Shown here: positions 46,631-55,704 of the stretch, piece by piece
Position numbering within the stretch: the stretch's first letter is position 1
Layout of the letters: every line of letters begins with the position of its first letter
NCBI GenBank assembly: GCA_963723355.1
Contig: CAVRQQ010000020.1
Coordinates: 48,572 to 112,571 of the forward strand
DNA length: 64,000 bases
DNA from: JAFDBW01 sp963723355
Lineage (GTDB): Bacteria > Desulfobacterota > Desulfuromonadia > Desulfuromonadales > BM103
Direction of reading: 5' to 3'
Program-made: the position numbers and the translations under genes
Notes under the pieces: generated by a model
Seen by the model: the letters and a program-made list of their open reading frames with translations, nothing else
Databases searched by the model: none
Told to the model about the DNA's origin: nothing

Positions 46631-46668
46631 TCTCTCTTTCTGGTTAAAACATCTAAGAACAAAAACTT

Positions 46669-47126
46669 AAAACCGGCGGGTTGCGTCCCGCCAGACGCCT
46701 TACTTTTTGTCCATAGCGGCAACGAAAAGTAAGCAAAAGAACGCCTTTCTCCTTGCGGAGGGCATCTCCTCTGCCAGCGTTCCGGCAGCAACATCAATTC
46801 AGGTCGACAGAGCTCAACTAAGCCGGCTACACTCCGTCGCAGGGTCCGAGGCCTCCCTTTGAGCGTGACTCTCGCAAGGGAAAAGCTTGAGTACACAGCT
46901 TATTTTCGACCTAGCAATCTCCACAAACGGCAGAGGCTCTCAAGAGCCTCGGGTCCTGCGGGGGAAGGCCGGCTTCTTGATCGATCAGAACAACCTGTAT
47001 TGAGGTTGCCGCCTTAACGCGCAAAAGAACATGCCCTGCGCAAGGAGAAAGGCCTTTTTTGCTTAATCTTTTGTCGCCGCATGGAAAAAAGTAAGGTGTA
47101 TGCGGTACGCGCAACCGCCGGTTTTG
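46669..47126. repeat. Dispersed structured element, copy B
   Basis: About 458 bp, homologous to copy A (13379-13801) and in the same orientation. Terminal inverted repeats are better preserved here: AAAACCGGCGGGTTGCG at the left pairs with CGCAACCGCCGGTTTT at the right, with one bulged base. Shared blocks include GGCGGG-ttgcgt-CCCGCC, the hairpin CTTACTTTT/AAAAGTAAG (46699-46733), CTCC-ttgc-GGAG, the palindrome at 46933-46950 and TTGAGGTTGCCGCCTT near 47000. It occupies nearly all of the 586-bp gap between nth and the PBP gene. No credible gene is inside. Confidence 0.78.
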
Positions 47127-47159
47127 TCTTTTAAAGCTTTTGTGTTGATGTAACAAACA

Positions 47160-47188
47160 AAAAAGGCCCGACAATAGCCGAGCCTTTC
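47160..47188 (-). terminator. Terminator after the PBP1A gene
   Basis: AAAGGC-CCG / CGG-GCCTTT-type stem (imperfect) with TTTTTT following on the minus strand, 29 bp beyond the PBP stop. Confidence 0.55.
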
Positions 47189-47216
47189 CAAAAACAGAAA
47201 TTTATCCACCTATTCC

Positions 47217-49653
47217 CTAAAGCTCATCCATATCCAACCTGAAAAAATCCTTCGCCTGCGGGGTCTTCTCTTCCATGGCATAGCGTACCGGAGCGGTATT
47301 CGGCGCAAAGGCCTCGATGACGATATCCGGGCTGTCCTCCGGCGACAGCAGCCCGGTGAGCGGGTCGATAGGCCGGAACTCGATAGTGTCCGGTACCGGG
47401 AATTGCTCAGCCGGCATCTCTGCAGTCGCTTTTTCCATGAAAGCGACCCATGCCGGTGCCGCGGCCTTGGAACCGGTCTCCTTATTGCCTAACGGGCGCT
47501 CTATGTCGTATCCGACCCACGAAACGGCGAGCAGTTGTGGGGTATAGCCGATAAACCAGGCGTCCTTCAGGTCGTTGGTGGTGCCGGTTTTTCCGGCCAC
47601 GGGGCGTTTCAGTGCTTTGGCACGCCACCCGGTACCCTTCTGCACGACGCTCTCGAGCAGGTTGGTGACCAGGTATGCGGTCTCCGGGCTGATGACCCGG
47701 TTGCGTGACTGGCCGATCAGCTTCTGCCCGTCCTGGGGACCACTGGGGAAGTCAGCGGGGTCGTTCGATTCGATAACCTTGCCGTCGCGGTCGTATATCT
47801 TGTTGATATAGGTTGGCAACACCCGGACACCGCCGTTCGCCAGCACAGCGTAGCTGCGCGCCAGCTCCATCGGCGTCAGGGCCGAAGAACCCAGGCCGAG
47901 AGTCAGGTCTTCATCAAGATGAGATTCGATCCCGAGTTTTCGCGCATAGTTTGCCGCATAGCGAACGCCGATGTCTTCGAGGATCTTGATGGTGATAACG
48001 TTGTACGACTTGGCCAGGGCGGTACGAAACAGCACCGGCCCGTAGAAGCGTTTGGAGTAATTTTTCGGCTTCCACTCCTTGATGTCGCCTGATTCGAGAC
48101 GCTCCTTGTAAATCAGCGGTGTGTCGAGAATTACCGTGGCCGGCGTGTAGCCCTTGTCAAGGGCGGCAGCGTAAATCAGCGGCTTCATCGCCGAACCTGG
48201 CAGCCGTCGGGCCTGAAGAACGCGGTTGAACTGGCTGGTGCGGAAATCGTAACCACCGACCATGACCTTGATCTGGCCATTGTGCGGATCCATGGCCAGA
48301 ATGGCCCCCTGGGCTTCTGCCGTCTGCTCAAGGGAGAGCTGCCAAGGGCCCTTCTCTGAGTACCTCGGTGATCCGGGCCTGGACCTTTGCGCCGAGTGGC
48401 AGCCGGGTGCTGCGTGCGGTCGCGTTGCCTGTCGGCGTGCTGGTTCGTTTGACCACTTCCAGCGGTCCCGCCCACTTGGCCGAATCGAACGCGATGCGCC
48501 CTTTCTGGTCAGCAAAGCGCAGCTGCAGGCTTTGTTTGTCAGCACCGCTGATAATTGCTTCGATGAGATCATCGACCTGCGGCGGTTTTTCGGCAAAGGT
48601 TTCAGCTTGCTGCTGCAGGAATTCGGCTTCCTCTTCAGCCGAGAGAACCGTCAGCGGGCCACGGTAGCCCTGGCGCTTGTCGTGGTCGCGCAGGTTTGCC
48701 TGCACGGCCGACTGGGCGGCCACCTGCATCTCGAGGTTCATGCTGGTGTGCACTTCGAGCCCGCCCCGGTACAGTTGCTCTTCGCCGTAGGTGTCCTCGA
48801 GATAACGGCGGACCTGCTCGGTAAAATAGGCGGCGTTCGTGATGTGCTGGTTGATTCGTGGCCGGATATCCAGCTCCTGCTGCTTCGCCTGTTCAGCTTC
48901 GTCCTGGGTAATAAAGCCTTCGCTGACCATGCGGCCGAGCACGTAGACCTGGCGCTCTTTGGCTCGGTCATAGTGGCTGTACGGCGAGTAACGGCTCGGT
49001 GCCTTCGGTAGGCCGGCCAGCATACTGGCTTCGGCGAGGGTCAGTTCGTCGACGTCCTTGTCGAAATAGTTTTCGGCAGCAGCCTGGACACCGTAAGCGC
49101 CATGGCCGAGAAAAATCTGGTTCAGGTAAAGGTAGAGGATTTCTTCCTTGGATAAACGCTTTTCCATGCGGTAGGCAAGGATCGCCTCCTTGAACTTGCG
49201 TTTGAACTTGCGCTCCGGGGTCAGCAGCATACTCTTGGCGACCTGCTGGGTGATGGTGCTGCCGCCCTGAACGATCCCGCCCGCCTTGATGTTCTTGATC
49301 GCGGCCCGCACGATCGAGGCGATATCGATCCCCTGGTGCTTGAAAAAATTGGAGTCTTCGGCGGCGACAAAGGCCTGGATCAGCTGTTTCGGTATGCGCG
49401 AGACCGGCACGACAATGCGGCGTTCCTCGTAGAGCTCGGCGATAACCGTGCCGTCGTCGCTGAGTACACGGGTGATGATCGGCGGCCGGTAGTCGGCGAG
49501 CGTGTCGACCCGGGGCAGAGACTTGGCTACGTAAAGATAGGCGCCGAGCGGCACCAGAACAGCCAGCAGCAGGCCGAGCAGGCCGAGACCGAGGATCACC
49601 CGGGTCAGGATGGCAAGCAAGGATTTTTTTGCTTTGTTTTTCTGCTTTGGCAT
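47217..49653 (-). CDS. Class A penicillin-binding protein, PBP1A type (one frame break)
   Basis: About 811 residues joined. An N-terminal membrane anchor is followed by the GT51 transglycosylase (AAEDSNFFKHQGIDIASIVR with catalytic Glu, GGSTITQQVAKSMLL, EAILAYRMEKRLSKEEILYL), an OB-like insert and the transpeptidase: active Ser in PGSAMKPLIYAAAL, SYN in KSYNVITIKI, and KTGTT in VAGKTGTTNDLKDAWFIGY. It polymerises and cross-links peptidoglycan. The frame shifts within GGGCCC at 48346-48351, between EVLREG and PWQLSLEQT. The order of motifs and length fit PBP1A (MrcA/PonA). Confidence 0.93.
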
Positions 49654-49829
49654 AAAACCTCGGTAGAGCGGAGCCTGAACTGCCTGGGCCAGGTTCTTGT
49701 AGAAGAGGAACTTCTACCATAATCGTGCGCTTTTCGGCAACTCTTTTGCCAGTTTAATCGGTGCACACGCTATGCTATAGTCTACTGTCAACTGATGGAT
49801 TTTTGCCGATTGTTAATCAAACAGTGAAT

Positions 49830-49852
49830 CCCCGGATGGTATGATTCCGGGG
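49830..49852 (+). promoter_or_regulatory. Hairpin just upstream of pyruvate kinase
   Basis: CCCCGGA / TCCGGGG stem with a 9-nt loop, ending 3 bp before the ATG at 49855 and 17 bp before the preferred TTG start. No T-run follows, so a leader structure affecting translation is as likely as a terminator. Confidence 0.4.
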
Positions 49853-49869
49853 CTATGAAGGAGCCAGAA

Positions 49870-51331
49870 TTGCCTGTCAAGGATTTTCGGCGCAATAAAA
49901 TAGTCGCCACGGTCGGACCGTCGAGTTCCTCGCCGGAGATGCTGCTTGCACTCATGCAGGCTGGTGCGGATGTCTTTCGTCTCAACTTCTCGCACGGCCA
50001 GCACGCAGAACTTGTGGAAACGGTGGCGTCGATTCGCGAACTGTCCCGTAATCGGCGCCGCGCGGTCGCTATCCTGGGCGACCTGCAGGGTCCGAAAATC
50101 AGGACCGGCATGATGCGGGGAGGGACGATGGCCCTGACCGCCGGGCAAACGGTCGTGGTTACCACGGCCGACGTGCTTGGTGAAAAAGATCTGATCCCGA
50201 CCGACTTACCAGGCCTTGCCGCAGGATGTCAGCATCGGTGACCGGATCCTGCTTGATGACGGTCTGCTCGAGCTTCAGGTTGAAAAGGTTCAGGACAACC
50301 GGGTGCATTGCCGGGTGCTGGTCGGCGGCGAACTGAAAGACCGCAAAGGAATGAACCTGCCGGGTGTCAAGGTCTCCGCACCTGCTCTTACGGAAAAAGA
50401 CCTGGTTGATCTCGATTTCAGCATTGATCAGGAGCTCGATTACCTTGCACTCTCTTTCGTCCGCTCGGCAGCGGATGTCATGCAGCTCAAGGAACTGCTC
50501 TACCAGCGCCAGTCCGCGGTCAGGGTGATTGCCAAAATCGAAAAGCCGGAAGCCGTGGAAAATTTCTCTGAAATTCTCGAAGTGGCCGATGGCATCATGG
50601 TGGCGCGCGGTGATCTCGGTGTGGAAATCCAACCGGAAAAAGTTCCCCTGATCCAGAAGCGGATCATCCGCGAGTGCAACCTGGCCGGCAAGCCGGTCAT
50701 CACGGCGACCCAGATGCTCGAAAGCATGGTGCACAGCCCGCGGCCAACCCGCGCCGAAACCTCCGATGTGGCCAATGCCATTCTCGACGGGACCGATGCA
50801 GTCATGCTCTCGGCGGAAACCGCTTCCGGCAAGTATCCCGTTGAGGCGGTCGCGATGATGGTGCGGGTTGCCGAGGACGTCGAAAGCGACCCGCAACTCC
50901 AGGAGCGGCTCTTCCACCCCCTTTCGGAACAAAGCGGCTATCGTCGCTTGCCTGAAGCGATCGGTCAGGCCGCCTGCCGGGTCGCCGAAAGTGTCGGTGC
51001 GGCAGCGATCCTTGCTTTTACCCAGACCGGCAGCACTGCGGCGCTGGTCGCCAAGTACAAGCCGCCGGTCCCGGTTTTTGCCGTCACCCCATCCCATGTC
51101 GTGCGCCGACGCATGGCCCTCTACGCCGGTGTCCGTTCAATCCGGGTTGATATCGAGGGGGACACCGAGGCGCAGATCCGCTCGGTAGAAGAGTCGGTGC
51201 TTGATGCCGGGGCTCTGCAGAAGGGCGATGTGGTGATTATCACCATGGGCAGCCCGGTCTCGGACCCGGGGACAACCAACCTGCTGAAGATCCACCGGCT
51301 GGGCATCGGGCCATTTTTTGAGGTCCATTAA
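49870..51331 (+). CDS. pyk: Pyruvate kinase (one frame break)
   Basis: About 486 residues joined. NKIVATVGPSS, VFRLNFSHG, ILGDLQGPKIRTG, AKIEKPEAVENF (catalytic Lys), MVARGDLGVEIQPEKVPLIQK, TATQMLESMVHSPRPTRAE and DAVMLSAETASGKYPVEAV are all present. It makes pyruvate and ATP from phosphoenolpyruvate. AAGGAG at 49858-49863 sits six bases before a TTG at 49870, which I prefer; an ATG at 49855 lies upstream of that ribosome site. One extra base near 50202 breaks the frame between KDLIPT and TYQALPQDVSIGDR. Confidence 0.95.
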
Positions 51332-51361
51332 AAGCTTGGGACCGGCGACTGGAGATTTGAA

Positions 51362-52055
51362 ATGAACAAGAAGGCAGTGGTTCTATATAGCGGCGGGCTG
51401 GATTCGACGACCTGCATGGCGATAGCAAAAGCCGATGGTTTTGAACTTTATGCAATGAGCTTTGCCTATGGCCAGCGACATGCCGTCGAGCTGGAAAAAG
51501 CTCGCGAATATGCGCCCCGGATCGGTGCAGTGGACCATCGAGTAGTGGAGTGTCGACCTGCGGCAATTTGGCGGCAGTGCCTTGACCGCAGATCTGGACG
51601 TGCCGAAAGATCAGCTAGCGGAAGGCATCATCCCGATTACCTACGTGCCGGCCCGCAATACGATATTTCTGAGCTTCGCCCTGGGCTGGGCGGAAGTCCT
51701 CGGCGCCAACGATATCTACATCGGCGTCAATGCCCTCGACTATTCCGGTTATCCCGATTGCCGCCCGGAATTCATCAGCGCCTTTGAAAATATGGCCAAC
51801 CTGGCGACCAGGGCCGGAGTGGAGGGGGACAACCCTTACACGATCCACACCCCCCTGATCCAGCTCAGCAAGGCCGAAATTATCCGCACCGGGCTGGACC
51901 TGGGTGTTGACTACAGGCTGACCCACTCCTGCTACGATCCGAGCCCGGCCGGCGTTGCCTGTGGCGGCTGCGATTCCTGCCTGCTGCGCCTGAAAGGCTT
52001 CCGCGAGGCGGGCATAGAGGATCCGGTCGAGTACGTGACGCGGAGCGCGAAGTGA
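51362..52055 (+). CDS. queC: 7-cyano-7-deazaguanine synthase (one frame break)
   Basis: About 230 residues joined. The PP-loop VVLYSGGLDSTTCMAIA, SFAYGQRHAVELEKA, ITYVPARNTIFLSFALGWAE, GVNALDYSGYPDCRPEFISAF and the zinc site CACGGC-like CYDPSPAGVACGGCDSC identify QueC, which makes preQ0 from carboxydeazaguanine in the queuosine pathway. One extra base near 51552 lies between HRVVE and VDLRQFGGSALTADL. Next to folE2, which feeds the same pathway. The last codons (TRSAK) fall in the left arm of a heptad repeat. Confidence 0.95.
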
Positions 52056-52165
52056 GAGGCGAAAAACGAAACACCCAAACAGAATAGAGAAATTAAATGA
52101 CTGACAGTCAGAAAATAAAGATTCTTCACATCTCGCACCTCGCACCTCGCAGACCTCCGACAGCC
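52046..52165. repeat. Inverted heptad-repeat arms spanning the queC-folE2 junction
   Basis: GCGCGAAGTGAGAGGCGAA at about 52046-52064 and CTCGCACCTCGCACCTCGCA at 52132-52151 are roughly complementary 7-bp repeat arrays about 65 bp apart. The left arm covers the queC stop; the right arm lies before the usual folE2 start. Similar in design to 40102-40178. Confidence 0.55.
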
Positions 52166-52177
52166 GCGACTGTCGGC

Positions 52178-52960
52178 ATGCCCGACATGCAGAAATTGCG
52201 GGATGATCGCAACATTGCGATCAACAAGGTCGGGGTCAAGGATATCCGCTACCCGATCGTAGTGCTTGACAAGTGCAAGGAGCGGCAGCAGACGGTGGCA
52301 CGCATCAACATGTATGTTGATCTGCCCCACCACTTCAAGGGCACGCACATGAGCCGCTTCATCGAGATTCTCAACCAGTACCACGGTGAGATCAGCATCG
52401 AGCGCATGGACACGATGCTGCGCAACATGAAGGAGCACCTTGAGGCGAGCTCTGCACACCTGGAGCTGGAGTTCCCTTACTTTATCGAGAAGCAGGCGCC
52501 GATCTCCGGGGCCCGCAGCCTGATGGAATACCAGTGTCGCATGGTCGGCAGCCTCGATGAGGATTACGATTTCATGCTCGGCGTGACCGTGCCGATGACC
52601 TCGCTCTGCCCCTGTTCGAAGGAGATCAGCGCCCGCGGCGCCCACAACCAGCGCAGTGCCGTCACGGTGGAGATCCGTTATTCCGATCATATCTGGCTTG
52701 AAGACCTGATCGCATGGATTGAGTCGTGCGGCAGCGCACCGGTCTTTGCCCTGCTCAAACGGGAAGATGAAAAGGCCTTGACCGAACAGGCTTATGACAA
52801 CCCGATGTTTGTCGAGGACGTGGTGCGGGCCGTGACCCAGCGTCTGCTTGAGGTCCCGGAAATCACCTGGTTCCGTGTCGCCTGCGAGAACTTCGAATCG
52901 ATTCACAACCATTCCGCGTACGCCATGGTCGAGCGACCGATGTCTGAAAAGCGTGGATAA
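52178..52960 (+). CDS. folE2: GTP cyclohydrolase FolE2 (type IB)
   Basis: A 260-residue protein from the chosen start. NIAINKVGVKDIRYPIVVLD, MSRFIEILNQYHGEISIERM, MEYQCRM and the catalytic region VPMTSLCPCSKEISARGAHN are FolE2 hallmarks; the Cys in LCPCSK is the metal ligand. It makes dihydroneopterin triphosphate for folate and queuosine. An in-frame ATG at 52097 would add 27 residues (HISHLAPRRPP...) encoded by the heptad repeat and by a CCGACAG/CTGTCGG hairpin, unlike the family. Neither start has a strong ribosome site, so the true start is uncertain. Confidence 0.93.
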   Translation: MPDMQKLRDDRNIAINKVGVKDIRYPIVVLDKCKERQQTVARINMYVDLPHHFKGTHMSRFIEILNQYHGEISIERMDTMLRNMKEHLEASSAHLELEFPYFIEKQAPISGARSLMEYQCRMVGSLDEDYDFMLGVTVPMTSLCPCSKEISARGAHNQRSAVTVEIRYSDHIWLEDLIAWIESCGSAPVFALLKREDEKALTEQAYDNPMFVEDVVRAVTQRLLEVPEITWFRVACENFESIHNHSAYAMVERPMSEKRG

Positions 52961-52985
52961 CTCTGTGGACAAGGTGGACAACTCT
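52951..52985. other. DnaA-box-like cluster at the folE2 end
   Basis: CGTGGATAA, TGTGGACAA and GGTGGACAA are spaced 11-12 bp apart, each one or two bases from TGTGGATAA. They overlap the folE2 stop and the possible GTG starts of the next gene. Confidence 0.4.
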
Positions 52986-53635
52986 GCAAACCGCCACATT
53001 TTTAGTCATTCTGGCCCTGTCATTGGCCTGTTTGCCAAGCAGCCGGTTCCCGGACAGGTCAAGACACGGTTGACGCCGCCGCTGTCGCCGGAACAGGCCT
53101 GCCAACTCTACAGGATCGCTTTGCAGGAGTCGCTTTCCCGGCTGCTGCAATGCGGAAGTGACGATTGCGATCTGTTATGCCGGAGAGCGCAGTCTGGTTT
53201 CAGGCGACTTTTCCCGGACGGCCTCTGTTTGCCCAGCATGGCGAGGGACTCGGTGCACGCATGAGTAATGCCGTACACGAGCTGTTTGCCGCCAGCGGCG
53301 GGCCGGTGCTGCTGGCGGGCTCCGACAGTCCGGACCTGCCGCTCAGGCTGGTCGAAGAGGCGATCGACCATTTGCAGCGGAGCGATGTCGTCATCGTGCC
53401 CTGCCGGGACGGCGGCTATGCGATCATCGGATTGCGGCAGCCGACGACGGAACTTTTTATCGATATTCCCTGGAGTACCCCGGCAGTGCTTGAAGCGACG
53501 CGCCGACGTTGCCGTGAACTCGGGCTGAGTTACCATGAAACGGCAGGCTGGGACGATCTCGATGATATGGCGGACCTGCAACGGCTGGTTGCAGCGATCC
53601 CCGGAAACGTTGACCGCCCGGCATATCGTCGATGA
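52974..53635 (+). CDS. DUF2064 / TIGR04282-like glycosyltransferase-fold protein (two frame breaks)
   Basis: About 220 residues joined. IGLFAKQPVPGQVKTRLTPP, then ICYAGERS and WFQATFPGRPLFAQHGEGLG, then VLLAGSDSPDLPLRLVEEAI and VPCRDGGYAIIGLRQP fit the nucleotide-diphosphosugar-transferase fold family that includes TIGR04282; function unproven. The frame changes by +1 near 53170 and again near 53195. Candidate GTG starts are 52953, 52965 and 52974, and overlap the folE2 stop. Confidence 0.75.
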
Positions 53636-53682
53636 ACTTGCAGCACTGCTCTGATGCACAACGAACTTTACGGGCTTGCCCG

Positions 53683-53711
53683 TTGACTTGCCGTCTAGGC
53701 TGCCTGATAAT
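53683..53711 (+). promoter_or_regulatory. Strong sigma-70-type promoter of the tol-pal cluster with a palindrome on the -10
   Basis: TTGACT (53683-53688) and GATAAT (53706-53711) are 17 bp apart. The -10 lies inside CCTGAT-A-ATCAGG, a perfect palindrome that could be an operator. A second hairpin (ACGGGC-tt-GCCCGT, 53670-53683) abuts the -35. Confidence 0.65.
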
Positions 53712-53748
53712 CAGGTGACAACGCTTTGAAGAACAAAGGAGAATTCCT

Positions 53749-54421
53749 GTGGAACTGGTGCTCAATGCCGGACCTGTCGTCAAGCTGGTCCTGTTGATTC
53801 TGGTCTATTTTTCCGTGGTCTCATGGGCCATTATCTTCTACAAGCAGATGGTCGTTCACCGCGCGATTCGCGATTCGGACCGCTTTTTGGATTTCTTCTG
53901 GTCGAAAAAACGCTTTGATGCGATCGGCCAAGGGCCTGGAGGATTTCCGCCATTCGCCACTGACGGTGCTGTTTCGCGAAGTTTACAGTGAGCTGGCGCA
54001 GAGCCGGCGACAGGCTGACGGTCAGGTAGAGGACAACCTCGTGGCAGACCTTGGTGAGCAGGAGCGGGTCGCCCGCGTTTTGCGGCGTTCGACGACGTCG
54101 GAAAGCCAGCGTCTGGAAAAATACCTGTCCTTTCTTGCCACCACAGGGTCGGCGGCGCCGTTTATCGGCCTGTTCGGTACGGTCTGGGGGATTATGGACG
54201 CCTTCCACGGGATCGGCACCAGCGGCAGCGCTTCCCTCGCCGTGGTCGCCCCGGGAATCTCCGAGGCACTGGTTGCCACGGCAATCGGTCTGGTGGCGGC
54301 AATCCCGGCTGTCATCGGCTACAACCATTTTGTCAACAAGATCAATGTTCTGACCGGCGAAATGGATAACTTCAGCCAGGAAATGCTGAATATCGTCCAG
54401 CGCATGAGCCGGGGGAACTAA
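53749..54421 (+). CDS. tolQ: TolQ, proton-channel subunit of Tol-Pal (one frame break)
   Basis: About 223 residues joined. Start GTG 53749 with AAGGAG upstream. Three membrane helices: VVKLVLLILVYFSVVSWAII, FIGLFGTVWGIMDAFHGIG and VAPGISEALVATAIGLVAAIPA (the MotA/ExbB proton-channel signature). One extra C near 53929 breaks the frame between KKRFDAIG and KGLEDFRHSP. With TolR it forms the proton-driven motor; overlaps closely with tolR (1-bp gap). Confidence 0.93.
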
Positions 54422-54422
54422 G

Positions 54423-54844
54423 ATGGAAGTCGGTCAGCACACATCCCGCCGCCGCACGGTTCTGGCGCAGATCAATGTGACCCCTTTGTCGATGTCATGC
54501 TGGTCCTGCTGATCATCTTCATGGTGACCGCGCCGATGATGGAGAAGGGTGTCGACGTGGCTCTGCCGGAAGTCGAGAATGCGCCGAACCTGGCCGTCGC
54601 CAAGGAGCCACTGATCATTACCGTCAACCGCAAGGGCGCGATCATGGTCGGCAACAACGTGATCGATAACGCCGACAAGCTGACGCCGGTTCTGCAGCAG
54701 GTCCTGAGCGAGCGCGAAGAGAAGACGGTCTATCTCGAAGCGGATAAGGACGTTGCCTACGGCAAGGTGGTCCAGGTGATGGCGGCGATCAAACGGGCCG
54801 GAGTCGCCAAACTCGGCATGGTCGCCCAGGAGCCGGAAAAGTAA
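54423..54844 (+). CDS. tolR: TolR, motor subunit of Tol-Pal (one frame break)
   Basis: About 140 residues joined. The N-terminal LAQINVTP is followed, one base later in frame, by FVDVMLVLLIIFMVTAPMM, the ExbD/TolR membrane helix with the proton-relay Asp. The periplasmic domain follows (LIITVNRKGAIMVGNNVI). A missing base (T) near 54485 explains the break; this is the only deletion-type break in the window. ATG at 54423 one base after tolQ. Confidence 0.93.
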
Positions 54845-54857
54845 GCGAGCAGCCCTG

Positions 54858-55701
54858 ATGTCAGTCGTCCCTTTGCGCCAGATCAATAGCTTTCACAAGG
54901 ACCCGAAATTTGGCCGCCTGCTGCTGGTTTCGCTGGTCGTCCACGGTCTGATCTGGGCTAGCATTCACCGGTGACTGGTTCGGCAGCAGCACCCGTCCGA
55001 AACCGCCGGTCTACTACGTCGACCTGATCCACAAGCCGGTCCTCAATCCGCAGGCCGGGCGGCCCGATCCGCGGCCGAGTAAAAAGCAGCAGGCTGCACC
55101 TGTAAAAAAATCCGTGGCGACCCCGGTTGCCCCCAAGGCAGTGACCAAGCCGGAGGTCAAACCGCTGGCCAAACCGGTCAAGACCGCCAAGCCGAAGCCG
55201 GTTCCGAAAACGGTTCCGAAACCCGATCAGCGCCAGGAAAAGAAAGTCCAGAGCGCCATCGACGAGATTCGTCAGCGCCAGGCTCGTGAAGCAGAGCGCG
55301 ATGCCCTGAAGGACAAACTTGCCAAATTACGCGAGTCGGTGGGCGCAGCAGCAACGGTCCCCGCCGATGTGCCGGTCGGCATGCCGGACGGCACAGGGGA
55401 TGAGGCAGGCGTCAGCGCACTGGCTTTTGTCCAGGCCTTCATACAACAGAACTGGGCTCTCTCGCCCTACCTGCTTGACCGGTCTCGGATTGCCAATATC
55501 GAGGCAAAGGCGATCCTGGCGTATTCGTCGGCAGGAACACTGGTGCGCTACCGGATAGACACTCCTTCCGGCGACCCGCAGTTCGATGATTCATTGAAAA
55601 AAGCCATTATCAAATCGCAGCAACTGCCGCAACCACTGCCGAAAGACCTTGAGCTGGTAGTGATTTTCAATCTCAAGGAAATGGCTGCGACAAGGAGATA
55701 A
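54858..55701 (+). CDS. tolA: TolA, trans-periplasmic linker of Tol-Pal (one frame break)
   Basis: About 280 residues joined. The N-terminal membrane anchor FGRLLLVSLVVHGLIWA is followed by a Pro/Lys/Ala-rich extended region (PVAPKAVTKPEVKPLAKPV), a charged helical segment (IDEIRQRQAREAERDALKDK) and a C-terminal TonB/TolA domain (IQQNWALSPYLLDRSRIANI; TPSGDPQFDDSLKKAI). It links the motor to Pal and TolB. One extra base near 54965 shifts the frame between GLIWAS and FTGDWFGSS. Confidence 0.88.
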
Positions 55702-55704
55702 GAG

